A stretch of DNA of 64,000 nt from Neonectria sp. B-13 (taxonomy: Eukaryota; Ascomycota; Sordariomycetes; Hypocreales; Nectriaceae), in the NCBI GenBank assembly GCA_002682825.1, contig NOKP01000034.1, forward strand, positions 409,154 through 473,153. The letters run 5' to 3'. Below, piece after piece: positions 32,480 to 44,500 of this stretch. The notes under the pieces were generated by a model. It searched no databases. It saw only the letters and a program-made list of their open reading frames with translations, and was not told the origin of the DNA. The position numbers and the translations under genes are program-made. Position 1 is the first letter of the stretch. Each line of letters begins with the position of its first letter.

Positions 32480-33564
32480 GTTGGTTGCAGCCGTGGATCG
32501 GATTGGACCGGTTGCTCGTCAGATCAGGTCGAGTTGAATAAGAGACGCATGTCTTTGGTATCATACCGTGAACTTCCCTCTAGCCCATGTATGGATGATT
32601 GAATTGCGTACCCACTTGCGGGAAGACCTCTCCGACTGCGGACCTACAGCACATGTCACATATAGTACATCTGTACAGTATGAAAAGATTATTAGCTTTC
32701 GGTAATTGTGCGAGGCTTGGCATTAGTAAACATACCCACATGTTTCGGAGGCAGCCCGTGATGCACGCCGTAAACCTAGACAACGTCGCATTGTCGGGAT
32801 GATCAACCTGACGCCAAGAGAACGCCCGTATTGCATGTTACATTCGAAGGAGCCTGTCGACATTTTGACGGCCACACTGGTTATTGACTTTAGGCGGATC
32901 ACTGTTTCGCAGGCGACCTTCTTAATTTGGACCAACGCATCACTTTGATCGACTGCCTTCTTTCCTGTTGGGCTTCACCGCTTACCAGTATCATAGGTCA
33001 GCTTTCCCGCCACAGTGTTAAGCATGAATACGAGAGATGCTTGCCACGCTAGCTTGCGGGAAAAGCGTGCCAAGCATGCCAAGCTTGCGGGAAAGGCTTG
33101 TCACGTTAGTGGGGACATGATGAAAATCTGATTAGATTATTCACGGCAAAGTGCAACGCTGACACCGCCTATCACAATCTCGCCAAGCCAGCAGGTGACA
33201 TGTGGGCGTGAAACTGTGGGGAGCCCTAAAGAAGAATAACGACAACCTCAGTCTGTTTTGGCTTTAAGCTCTGACATCATATTTATAAGTACCGGGTAAT
33301 GTGGGTCTTGGCCTACAGGGGGCTGGCTAAAACCATAGCTGTTGATTTGCTTGAGTTATGATTAACTACACAATGTGCTTGGGCTGGTCTCTCTGACTTT
33401 ATGTAAAGCTCACTCTCGTCTGCTATCTAACAGTCAAGTGTGGAATCCCCTCTGTAAGTACCTTGCCTAATACTAAGCGTTCAAATTCAGTTACGTTGCC
33501 CGGGAGTTGGATGTCTCATGGCTAGGAAACTAACGGAGCCATAGACAATCCAATATCATTGAAA
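32480..33564. promoter_or_regulatory. Divergent intergenic region, ABC gene and acyltransferase
   Basis: About 1.1 kb between divergent siderophore genes, so it should hold both promoters. Three copies of GCGGGAAA occur within 92 bp: two direct (33056-33063, 33087-33094, each within AGCTTGCGGGAAA) and one inverted (TTTCCCGC, 33003-33010). A near-match to the SreA site, ATCTGATTA, is at 33126-33134. No gene seen. Confidence 0.5.
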
Positions 33565-34869
33565 ATGGGTCATGTCATCGTTGACACGCGATCCTGCGAC
33601 GAAACGTGGCTGAAGATGTCGAAGAAGATGTGTTTCAAACTACCCGACGGCGAGACCGAAGTGTGGATTGATAGCAGAGGCAATGGCACTGGCACGGACT
33701 ATGTCGTCGGGTCCGGTGGCGGCACGCTGGCTCGGTGGAGGACAGATGGGACGCAGACCAGAGTCTCGCCGGCCATGGTCAACGACGATAATGCGCAGTT
33801 CGGCGAAGTCGTCCGGCTCCAGCTGCTGGGCTTGAATGTGGCCGACCCTCACTCGCCATTTTGGTCTGACGGCCAACACCAGGACATCGCGCTGGCGTGG
33901 GCCTCGGTGTACGCATTATGGCTGCATCCGGACCACAGAGACGATGACCTGATGGCCGTCTCGGTGGACAGCGAACGGGTGGGCGAGTATATGCGATGCA
34001 CCGGCTTGGGGGTGTTGTCACCATTCTCGCCGAGTGCAAGAACAACAACAACAACAACAACGACGACCAAAGATGCCATATACTGGCTCTACCGCGAGGC
34101 ATTCTGGCAGGGAGCAGGCGCGCCAGACTCGCAGCACTGGCTCCGATCACGGCCTGAAGTGACCAGCTTCCCGGGCTTCAACAGGACGCTGGGAGTCTTT
34201 GCTAGTCAGCTGGGGTTCACGCGGAAGGGCAACGTCTGCACCGTCCACCCGGTGCGGCCAACCAAGCCCAAGCCCGGCACGGTCATCTACTCTCGGTTCA
34301 TCATCGACGTCGGACAGCAGCTGCGGATCCTGCACATTGACGCCGAAGACCCGGTGCACTTCGAGGCGTACAAGCGGTGGCAGAACTCGGACCGGGTCAA
34401 CGCCTCGTGGCAGGAACGCGGACCGGACGAGCACCACCGGGCGTACCTGGCAGAGCAGTTGGCGGACGCGCACACCATGTCGTGCTTGTTCGAGTGGGAT
34501 GGCGAGCTGGCCGGGTACACGGAGCTGGGATGGGTCAAGGAGGACAATGCGGCGTGCTTCTTCAGCTCTAACTGCAACATTGTGGTGGGCGAGCACGACC
34601 AGAACTCGCACATCCTGGTGGGCGAAGAGCACTTCCGCGGCGGCATGCGCTATCAGGCTGTGGCGACGTCGATCAAGCACTGCTGTTTCCTGCGGGATCC
34701 GCGGACCAAGCAGGTGATTGCCGAGCCTCGGTTCGACTTGGCCCACGTTCAGATCCAGAACAAGTATCTGCCGCAGGAGAAGAAGAAGCGCTTCCACCTG
34801 CCGCACAAGACGGCGGTTCTATTCGCTCTCCAACGGGACCGCTTCTTCCAGGAGGCGCATTTGGTATAG
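33565..34869 (+). CDS. SidF/SidL-type N5-hydroxyornithine acyltransferase
   Basis: 434 aa, intronless, from the ATG at 33565 (MGHVIVDTRSC). The C-terminal half is a GNAT domain of the IucB/RhbD/SidF group: LRILHIDAEDPVHFEAYKRW, then QNSDRVNASWQERG, HRAYLAEQLADAHTMSCLFE, WDGELAGYTELGWVKED, GEEHFRGGMRYQAVATS, and a final KKRFHLPHKTAVLFALQRDR. These enzymes transfer an acyl group (acetyl in SidL, anhydromevalonyl in SidF) from CoA to N5-hydroxyornithine, making the hydroxamate that binds iron. The N-terminal half resembles the SidF N-terminal extension. Which acyl-CoA it uses cannot be read. The sequence ends -EAHLV rather than a clear PTS1, so peroxisomal location, known for SidF, is not supported here. 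Confidence 0.9.
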   Translation: MGHVIVDTRSCDETWLKMSKKMCFKLPDGETEVWIDSRGNGTGTDYVVGSGGGTLARWRTDGTQTRVSPAMVNDDNAQFGEVVRLQLLGLNVADPHSPFWSDGQHQDIALAWASVYALWLHPDHRDDDLMAVSVDSERVGEYMRCTGLGVLSPFSPSARTTTTTTTTTKDAIYWLYREAFWQGAGAPDSQHWLRSRPEVTSFPGFNRTLGVFASQLGFTRKGNVCTVHPVRPTKPKPGTVIYSRFIIDVGQQLRILHIDAEDPVHFEAYKRWQNSDRVNASWQERGPDEHHRAYLAEQLADAHTMSCLFEWDGELAGYTELGWVKEDNAACFFSSNCNIVVGEHDQNSHILVGEEHFRGGMRYQAVATSIKHCCFLRDPRTKQVIAEPRFDLAHVQIQNKYLPQEKKKRFHLPHKTAVLFALQRDRFFQEAHLV

Positions 34870-35579
34870 GCTAGGCAGAAGACATAACTTGACTAGGCTG
34901 AATGTCAATTCCTCTTTATGGATAAAACTGTACCTGTGACGTCAGCCGAACACATCAAATCGCGCAGGGCCATCAGGGACTGGCGGGACTGGCGGGACTG
35001 GACGGGACTGGATGGGACAAAGGCGAAGATCACTTGGGGGTTGGTTGGTGTATGCCGGTTCGGTTGGATGGAGTTGCAACTGGGAACTTTTGTGCGGGTC
35101 CGCTGAGGAAAAGGGAAAAGGGAAAAGGGAAAAGGGGCAGTGCTACTCCTGCCGGATTCGGCTGATGTAACGCTATAAAAGTAAGGTAGATCATCACATA
35201 ATCTAATCTGATCATCTGGACATCAGACACAGACCGAAAGCATTATGTAAAATTGGCCTTGGCTCACTCAGACGCTACGGACAGGACAGGGTGCCCATAT
35301 GCCGGGCGAAGATGCCCACACTCCCTCCCACCCATGAATTACATACTCCCTAGAGAAGACTGACAGCCATGAAGCAGGGGCGGATGGACCAAGGGTTGGA
35401 TATTTTCCCTCGTGGACATCATAGAGGTACCCCAGGGGCCCATCAGGCTTTTCACAGTCGAGCGATAGCGGCAGGCATGCCTTGGCAGTCCTCGAATATG
35501 GACCAACAATATAATTCAGTTTGGCTGGTGGTCACGCACGCTCATACAGTCACACCAAGGTAGCTGAGTTGAACCAGAC
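34870..35579. promoter_or_regulatory. Upstream region of the NRPS with two minisatellites
   Basis: No gene seen. Four tandem copies of a 9-10-bp GGGACTGG-containing unit lie at 34977-35018, and four copies of a 7-bp GGGAAAA unit at 35107-35137. A near-match to the SreA site (ATCTGATCA) lies at about 35209-35217. Confidence 0.5.
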
Positions 35580-38500
35580 ATGACCTACGGCAAAATGGCA
35601 AACACATCGGTGCTACAGCCACCCATTACGCAGCTCCGGCCACTGCATTCTCTCCAACAGCCTTCCAATCAAGAGCTGGAAACACCATCGTCAGGAGTAC
35701 AGGATCATCTTGAAGATGATGCTCAACTATTGCACTGGCCGAGCCCCCTCGAGCCAAGACCCGACAAGGACACATCCATCAAAGCCTTTGTAAAGCTCGT
35801 CTCCCGCATAGTGGTCCTCGACCCTGGCGAGGCGTATTGTATTCAAGACTCCACACGCGGCGGCTTCATCTTGGCTCGTTCTGTCAGCGCAGGCCATGGG
35901 GACGAGGAGGATGGAGCTTTTAGCTTCATTGACTGCGCGGATGGCAATGACATTCCCACTGACTTTTCGATCGGTAAAGGAAAGGTGAGTCGACCTGGAG
36001 AAAGTCACATGTGTAGTGGTTCATGTGGCTAACAAGCAACTCAGGCCCTGCAGCTTCACATCGATGCTGCAACCAGACAGGTTCGGTTGAGCGCGAAGGC
36101 CAATTTCATACCTATTGCTGCTCTTGAGGCTCTAGGCCGCATGCTAGACGACCTCATCCTGGGTCTGCAGCAAGGCCAAGGTCAAGATGGCAAATGGACG
36201 CAACCTTCTGTGCTCAACTTTCCACCAAAGTCCAGACCCCTGCCTTTGTTCCCCCAGGAGTCAATCCCAAACAGCCTAAAGGGTGAGGAAAGTGAGATTG
36301 ATGGGGATGAGCCGGCTTTGCTTCACCGATGGTTTGAGCAATGCGCGGCAGAAGACCCTCACAGGACGGCCCTGGATTTTCTCGTGCACCTCGAAAGCGG
36401 CGATAGGATTCAGTATACATATCAGCAGGTCGAGAACGCCGCAAACGCTCTGGCGGCTGAGCTGGTTCGCACATGTGCACAGTCGCAGTCGCAGTCACAG
36501 CCATCCATCAGGACCGTCGCCGTGCTAATAGGACCCTGCCCAGAGCTGTACATCAGCTACTTGGCTGCTCTCAAGGCCGGCATGGCTTTCTGTCCCATTC
36601 CTGTGGATGCCCCTGAAGAGAGAAAGGAGGCGTTGATGGCAGATCTCAAGCCAGCTGCTCTTCTTGTAGCCGCATCGACGCAGCCAGGGCCGTCGTCATT
36701 CCGCTCTACCGCGATCACCATGATCAGCGTGACCCAGTATCTTGCAGCGTGCGACGTCGAATCGGAAAGACAGTCATTAGCATCGTCATTGTACACCACG
36801 GAGACTGACGTTGCCTACATTATATACACCTCAGGAACTACTGGCATGCCGAAAGGTGTGGCCGTCAGTCACATTTCCGCAACATGCACCATCTCCGCCC
36901 TGAGTGCTCACTACGGATTTGTCTTGCCAACATCGTCATTATCCAGCAAGCCCATCAGATGGTTCCAGGGCGCGGCGCCGACCTTTGACATTTCCCTCTT
37001 CGAGATCTTCTGGACACTCAGCACCGGTTCGACGCTCTGTTGCGCCCCGCGCGAGTTCACACTGCAAAACATTGACAAGGTTGTCACGACCTTGGAGGCC
37101 GACATGACCAATATCACTCCCAGTTTCGCCAGCTTGCTGGACCCGTCGTCGATCCGCGGTCTGATGCTCGGCGGGGAGACACTGAACACACGCCTTCTAC
37201 GAGACTTTGCACGCTACACCCCTACTGCAAGTCGTGACGACCGTGGGCATATCCCCAGTGGTATCTACAACGGATATGGACCTACAGAGACGGCCATCTA
37301 CTGCATCGCCCAGTCCCATGTCCCGGAAGAGCAGCGAGGTTCCGTGCTAGGAACGCCTCTGGCAACTTGCGGTAGCCTCATTGTCGACGAGCAGGCCCAG
37401 ATGGCAACCTTGGAGCCTGTGCCCATGGGCGCGACAGGAGAACTCGTCATCACTGGCCCGCAGGTGAGCAGAGTAGGCTACGTAAACCGCCCCGACGAGA
37501 CGGCGAGCGCGTTTGTTGACGATGCGCGATGGGGTCAGGCGTACAGAACTGGCGACCGAGCCAGAATTGTATGGGACCCCCGCGGTGAGCCCATGGTTGA
37601 GTTCTTGGGCAGGATATCCGATGATCAGGTCAAGCTGAGCGGAAGACGCGTGGAGCTAGGCGAGATCGAGAGCGTTCTGGCCAGCAGAGTGGAGGGCGTA
37701 CGGGAGACGCTCTCTTGTGTCTGGAAACAGCAGGTTTCCGAGATGGGCTCGGAGAAGGTTGTGAGTCTTGTTGTCCTTGAGCCGCGTGCCGATTTGGGCT
37801 TTGAGATTGTCCGCCAGAGGTGTCTGGAGGCCGCAAAACGGCACCTGCCGGATTACATGAGGCCCTTTAAGATCCTCCAGGTCGACGCGCTCCCGAAGTC
37901 TGCGTCCGGGAAGGCCGATCGAAAAGCAGCTTCGGCATACGTGTGGGAGACTCTGGGAAAAGATCATCAGCCGGAGCGATCAGAGCCTACTCAAGACGAA
38001 ACCACCAAGCATGCTGGAGTCCTGTCGGACCCCGAAGACGCCAAGCTGGAAGAAGAGCTCCTCCATATCGTGTCCGGTATTCTCAGTGCTGGCTCTGCCT
38101 CTCCCAAGGTGACAATCACGGCCACCACGCCACTCGCCGAGGCTGGCATGGACAGTCTCCGTGCAATGAGACTTTTGCGCGACATGAGGAAGCAATGGAC
38201 TAGCTCTGAATCAACAGCACATCAACATCAGCATGCTCGTCTGCAGCCATCACTTGGCCTGCTTCTCGACTCGGGAGCCAGCGTCCGCTCCGTCTTCTTC
38301 CCCTCGACGCGAAATGACGATGGCTCAGCCAAGCTAGCCGCCACACGAAGCCAGCTCGTCGACTTCTCCTCCAGGCACTTGTCCGAGGCACTCGACAAGC
38401 TCAATCTCGCCAGCGAGGCCGACATCGAGATGGTTCTGCCCGCAACCTGCACGCAGAGCCAGCTGGCCGTAAGCTTCGCCATGGATCGACGCAACTACAT

Positions 38501-41500
38501 TAGTCACTCTGTCTTGAGACTGAAGCCGGACGTCTCGGCCGAGGCACTGAAGGAAGCCGTCGAGATGGTCGTCTCCGAACAGGCCATCTATCGATGTGCA
38601 ATTCTGCCGTGTGACGATTCCCTGTCGCCCTTTGCCCAGGTCATTCTGGCGCCCGAGGCATGGCACCGGTTAGCTAACAACGCGAGTAGGGTCGTTCACA
38701 GGAGAGCGAGTACAAGTACTGTTGGTGGTGATACTAAAGTGTGGCTCGACTTGGCTGAGGAAAACATTAGCCTCGATTCACAGAGCCTGTATCATATACA
38801 GATCATTGAGCCTAACTCGAACTCCGAGTCCGACTCCAGTAGCGCTGGTCTCTTGGTCATCAGCGTTGCCCACTGCATCTGCGATGGTGCCTCACTCGAG
38901 GTGCTCATGAGCGACATTGCCAGACGGTATGCTGGTCTGGAACCTCTCCCGAGACAGGGCATCTACGAGGTGGTCTTGGAGTGGGCTTCAAACTTGGACC
39001 CCGAGACGGACGAGCTGTGGCGAGAGTCACTAAGAGGCTGGGAAACAGAAAGCTTCGGTGCTTTAAGCGGTGACAATGTCAAGTCATTTGCCGCCGGTAC
39101 AGACTGTAAACATGGAATGGTCCAATACGCGAGTGACCTGCCGTGGCAAGTTCTGGAGGACAAGAGTAGAGCTCTGGGTGCGTCCCCCTTGTCAGTCCTC
39201 CAAGCGTCGTGGTCCCTGCTTCTCTATTTGTTCTCTGAGGCAGACACGGGAGATATGACTTTCGGAAGCGTCATATCGGGCCATGATCTCTCCGCACATG
39301 CGCCCACCTTCTCCGTGGTGCCCTGCCGGGTGGCTCTGCCCGAGATGCAGACTATCAGTCAGCTTCTCGGTAGCCTCACAGGTCACTCGAAGTTTGCGCA
39401 AAGCCACCGGCACACATCCTTTGGCATCTTCAAGACGCTTCCATACGACACTGCCCTGGCCCTGCAAGCATATCATCCGCCGGATCCCAAGCCTGAACAT
39501 GGCCTTGGGGCGACTATCCCTGTGCTCTGGACCGAAATTCGGAATCCGGCCGTCCGTTACGATTTTGCCATGTTTGTCGAGGTCTTTCCAACAGATCCTC
39601 ACTCTCCAGACCGCAATGGGCAGTTCAACAACATGTCGTTCAAGCTCACCTACCGCGAGGATTCCCTCTCGGAGCTCTCGGCGACATGCATCGTAAAGCA
39701 ACTTGCAGCACTTACGGAAACCATGCTTGGTTCACACCCGGACGATATGGTCCAGGGGCTGCCCGCACGTCTACCTAGGAGCTTACTCTCTGCAGAAGGG
39801 ACAGTTCCGGTTACAACTAAAAAGAAGGAAGAAAAAGATCAGCAAAACCAGGATCGAGTTGAGCTTCTACACTCCCAGTTCGAGGATCAAGCCGCATCAA
39901 CCCCTGACCTTCTGGCCCTAAGCTTCTATACTTCACTAGACTCGCCTCCAGTAGAGTTGAGCTATGCGGAGCTTGACGCCAGGGCTAATGGCCTAGCAAA
40001 TGCCTTGCGCCGAGAAGACGTAGACATCATCCCCATCTGTCTGCAACGGAGCGTCGAACTCTACGTGGCCGTTCTGGCTATCTTGAAAGCCGGCTCGGCC
40101 TGGTGTCCTATTGACGAGACGTCGCCCGTGCAGAGACGGACCTCGCTGATCGCCAGGACACAGAGCAAGGTATTACTGACGACCACGGAGTCACTGCCTC
40201 TGGTCGAGCCCTGCCTTGCCCACGAGAGTCTGGAAGGCGTGCGCATAATTCTTGTCGACCAGTACGCGAATCAGAAGACGTCTGTGAGAGCCGATCCGCG
40301 CCACGGCGTCTCATCTTTGCACCATCTCAGTGGGCAGGATTTGGCTTACCTTCTGTGGACCTCGGGCACCACAGGTGAGCCAAAGGGGGTCATGATGCAA
40401 CACTCGGCCGCGGCGCAGGCCATGCGTGACCTACAGATCCAGGTTGAACACGACGAGAAGGTCGAGCAGGTTCGCACACTGCAGCTGTCGGCATACAGCT
40501 TCGACGTCTTTGTGCAGGACCTCTTCTACACCTGGGGCCTGGCGGGCAGCGTCATCAGCGGTACAAGAGAGTTGGTGCTGGGCACGTTTGTCGAGTTCAT
40601 CTGGAAATCTCGGCCGACACACGCTCACCTCACGCCGTCGTTTGGCGCAAGCATCGCTGTCGACGAGATCAGGGGGTCAACTCTGCAGTACGTGACCTTC
40701 ATCGGGGAGAAGCTGACAGAGGACGTCGCCGAAGCATGGGCGACGCCTGGAATTACCACTCGCGCGTACAACACATACGGACCGGCCGAGAACGCCGTCG
40801 TGTCCACTCTGAGACGGTTCTACGGCAAGAGCAGGGATCAGGCCAAGGCTGCCAACGTAGGTTTCCCCCTGAACCACTGCACGTCGTACGTCGTCCGCGA
40901 GGTTGAGGTATCACAAGGCGAGCAGAAGCGTTGGGACTTGGTCCCGCGATATGGAGTCGGAGAGCTGGCCCTGGGTGGCGCGCAGGTCGCCAAGGGCTAT
41001 CTCAGTAACGAGGCCAAGACGGCCAAGGCTTTCATCCAGGGAGGACCCGGTATTGACGAGCGTATCTACCTAACGGGAGATACGGTGCGTCTCAACGACC
41101 ACGGCTTCGAGTTCCTTGGCAGGAACGACGATCTGGTCAAGATCACCGGCATCCGCATCGAGTTGAGCGAGATCAGCGCGGCGTGTGCGAGCGTCAAGGA
41201 CGAGGAGGCGGCCGTCGAGCACGTCGAGACGTTGTATCTCCTGCGCCCGGGGGCTGACGCCGACAGCAACAACAAAGTCGTCGTCACCTTTGTATCCGTC
41301 AAGAAAGACATTGTTGACACGGGAAAAATCAGGGCGCAGGTTTTCCAGAGGGCTAGGGACATGTTGCCCACGTACATGGTCCCCGGACACGTCGTCGTTC
41401 TGGAGACGACGATGCCGAGGACTGCATCTAACAAGGTCGACCGCAAGGCCCTGCAGGAGATCTACGAGGGTTCGGATCTGAAGGTCCTGACTGGAAGAGA

Positions 41501-44500
41501 TAGCTCCGTGCAAGCCACTGGCGATGGTCAGCAGACGAGATTGCAATGGACCGAGAAACAGCTTCCTGTTCTTCAGACCATCGCCGAAAACTTCAAGGTG
41601 GCAGTCGAGCCTCTTTCGCCGGAAGATAGCTTGGCCGGCTTGGGCTTCAGCTCTTTGCAGGTCACCAAGCTAGCATGGTCGCTGAGGCGGCAGCTGGAGT
41701 GCGCGGTTGGGGTTCTCGACCTCATGCAGTGCCAGTTTCTCGGCGAGCTGGTCGACGTTGTTCTCAGCAAGCTTCCGGATCAGTTCAGCGGCACGGCGTC
41801 GCCAGGAACGCCAGCAGAGGAATCATGGGTAGCTTCTATCAAGGACATGCTGACCAAGAAGCTCTGCGGCAACATGCGGCCACATGACACTTCGTACTTG
41901 CTGCCCGCGACTCCAATGCAGGAATCACTCGTCGTAGAGACGATGCTTGAGCCCCGGGCGTACTGGGCGCATCGTGTGTTTGACTTGAGCCACTTAGATG
42001 AGATCGATGGTCATCGCTTGAAGGAGGCGTGGACGGCAGCTGCCAGGAAGTTCGACATCCTCCGAACCATCTTTGTTCCTCTGACACAACTGGACACGGA
42101 ATGCACAGAGGATCATGACAACAGCGTCACTTGGGCTCGTCAACAAGGGGTCCAGTCCACCATCCTTCAGCTGGTCCGAGACGAACCAACGGTGCGCTGG
42201 GTTTGGCTGTCTAGTGACGACGACCAAGATCTAGCCGGGTGGGCCGAGAAACTACAGATGGAATTGTCGCCGACAACAACGACCCAGCCCCCGTGGTCCG
42301 TTACATTTGCAGAGGGAGATGGCAAGATGATGCTGAGTATGCATCACGCGCTCTACGACAGTGTGTCGTCAGATATTCTCCTCGACACCGTTGCAAAGCT
42401 CTACCAGAAACAATCCGTCTCTGACCATAGCGGCGTGGTACAACTCGAGAGGGGCATGGAGCTGGGTCTGCTGCCAACAGCTTCCCAGAGGGACGAGGCC
42501 GCCTGCGTATGGAACACTCGTCTAGCCAACCTCAGGAAGACATCCGGCGCCCTGAACGCCTCCTTCCCCGACCTGACACAGTCCCGACAGAAGCAGCCTC
42601 AGAGGATCCTCCTCTCAAGAAGGGCAACCCCTCCTTCATTCTCTACGTCCGCACCTGGGTCGCCCGCTCTCCCCACATTGTTCCAGTCCGCGTTCGGGTG
42701 CGTTCTGGCGTCGTACCTGGAGCTCAAGGCCGTCGTGTTTGGACAGACCGTCTCACAAAGGAGCCTGCATCCAGACCTCGCCCGCGTCATGGGCCCTGCC
42801 ATGGCCACTCTTCCCGTGATTGTCCACTCAGATGCCTCTTCGGCAGAGGAGCTCTGGAGCAATATGGCCCGCGACTCGTCCAGCCTCTTTCGAAGCACGC
42901 ATAGTCTGCACCCCGTGGACATCAAGAAGATGCTCAACCAAGGCAGCGGGAGCAGTAACGCCCCCTTTCCAGGTCTCTTTGTCTACCACCCGGCCCCGGA
43001 AAGCGCCCAAGACGCCGAAAATAATACCGTCCAACACATGTTCCGAGAGGTAGAGCAGGCACTGTCGCTGAATGTGGAGCATCCCCTTGCCCTAAACATC
43101 TTCGAAGTCGGCGGGGCCATGGAGCTCACCGGCGACGGGCGCCGCATCTCGCAGGCGCAGCTGGAACTCATGTTGGATCAGATCATCGACCAGGCCCGAG
43201 TCATGATGGAGTCACCTCGGCTCCCTCTTGGCCGCCTTCCAAACAGGATGGGCCGTAGTCTCATATCTATCAGCGGAGAGGCTACTGCTGGCGAGGTTCG
43301 TGCAGTCGACCCAACTGAAAGTATCTCCCTGCATGCGTCCGAGCATCCCGAATGGATCGCAGCCGAGCAGCTCGTTTTTCGAGAGTCGGATGAGGACGAA
43401 GACGAAATAGTCACCGAGACCATCACATACGCCCAACTGAACATGCTCACCAATGCTATCGTCTCCAGGCTAGCATCTCACGAGGCCCGTCTCCGGCCCG
43501 ATGACATTGTCGCCATGCATTTGGGCAGGGACATCAAGTCGCTCGCGGTAACCCTGGCTATCTTCCGGGCTGGCTACGTGTACCTTCCCGTGGACGAGGA
43601 TCTGCCCCCGGCTCGGAAGCGACTCCTCATCCGTGACGCCAAGGCAAAGCTCATCGTTACTACGGAGGAGCTCGCCGGGGATCTGAAATTGAACCTCGAC
43701 GGTGATCCGCCAGCCTTGCTGATCCCGGATAGTGACGATGATGTCGACATAATGCTGTCTTGGTCCGTGTCTGAGAGACAGCTTGAAACCGGCCACGGTG
43801 GCTACCTTCTCTACACATCGGGTTCGACGGGCCGTCCTAAAGGGGTACGCGTGTCCAACCGCAACTTATGCCACTTCATAGCCTCCTTTAGCGCCCGCAT
43901 GATCGAGTCCTCGCCCGTCACGGCCAGCCTAGGGGGCGCCGGCAAATACCTCAACCTCACGTCCAGGGCCTTCGACCCCCACCTCACACAGCTCTTTGTG
44001 CCTTGGTACTTGGGCCATTGCGTGGTCATTGGCAAGGACCGTACAGCCATGTTGGGCTGCCTGAAGCAAGTCATCAATGAACTGGGCATCACGCACTTTG
44101 GTTCCGTGCCCTCTGTGTTGACTCAACTGAGACTGCGGCCTGAAGACGTGCCCTCGGTCAGGGTGGTGACGACTGGTGGAGAAAAGGCGTCGAGCGAGCT
44201 TCTGGACATGTGGACGAAGGGGTGTGATTCCGCTGGCCAAGAGGGACAACAAGTTGTCCTGTTCAACTTCTATGGACCGACGGAGGTCACAATTGGCTGC
44301 CTGGGTCACGCCGTGAACCGCAACTCCAACGCTCGCAATCTCGGTTTGCCACTCCAGGGTCTCGAGGCTCTGCTATTGTGCCCGGGCACTGGTGATGAGG
44401 ACGTTATTACCAGGAGAGGACAGCCGGGCGAGCTCTGCATCGCCGGACCGCAGGTAGCCATGGGCTATCTGGACAGACCTATCGAGAACGCCAAGAGCTT

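Noticed and set aside
34147..34806. 219-codon minus-strand frame opposite the acyltransferase
   Set aside because: Shadow of a GC-rich coding region; no family motif, whereas the plus strand has the full GNAT motif set.
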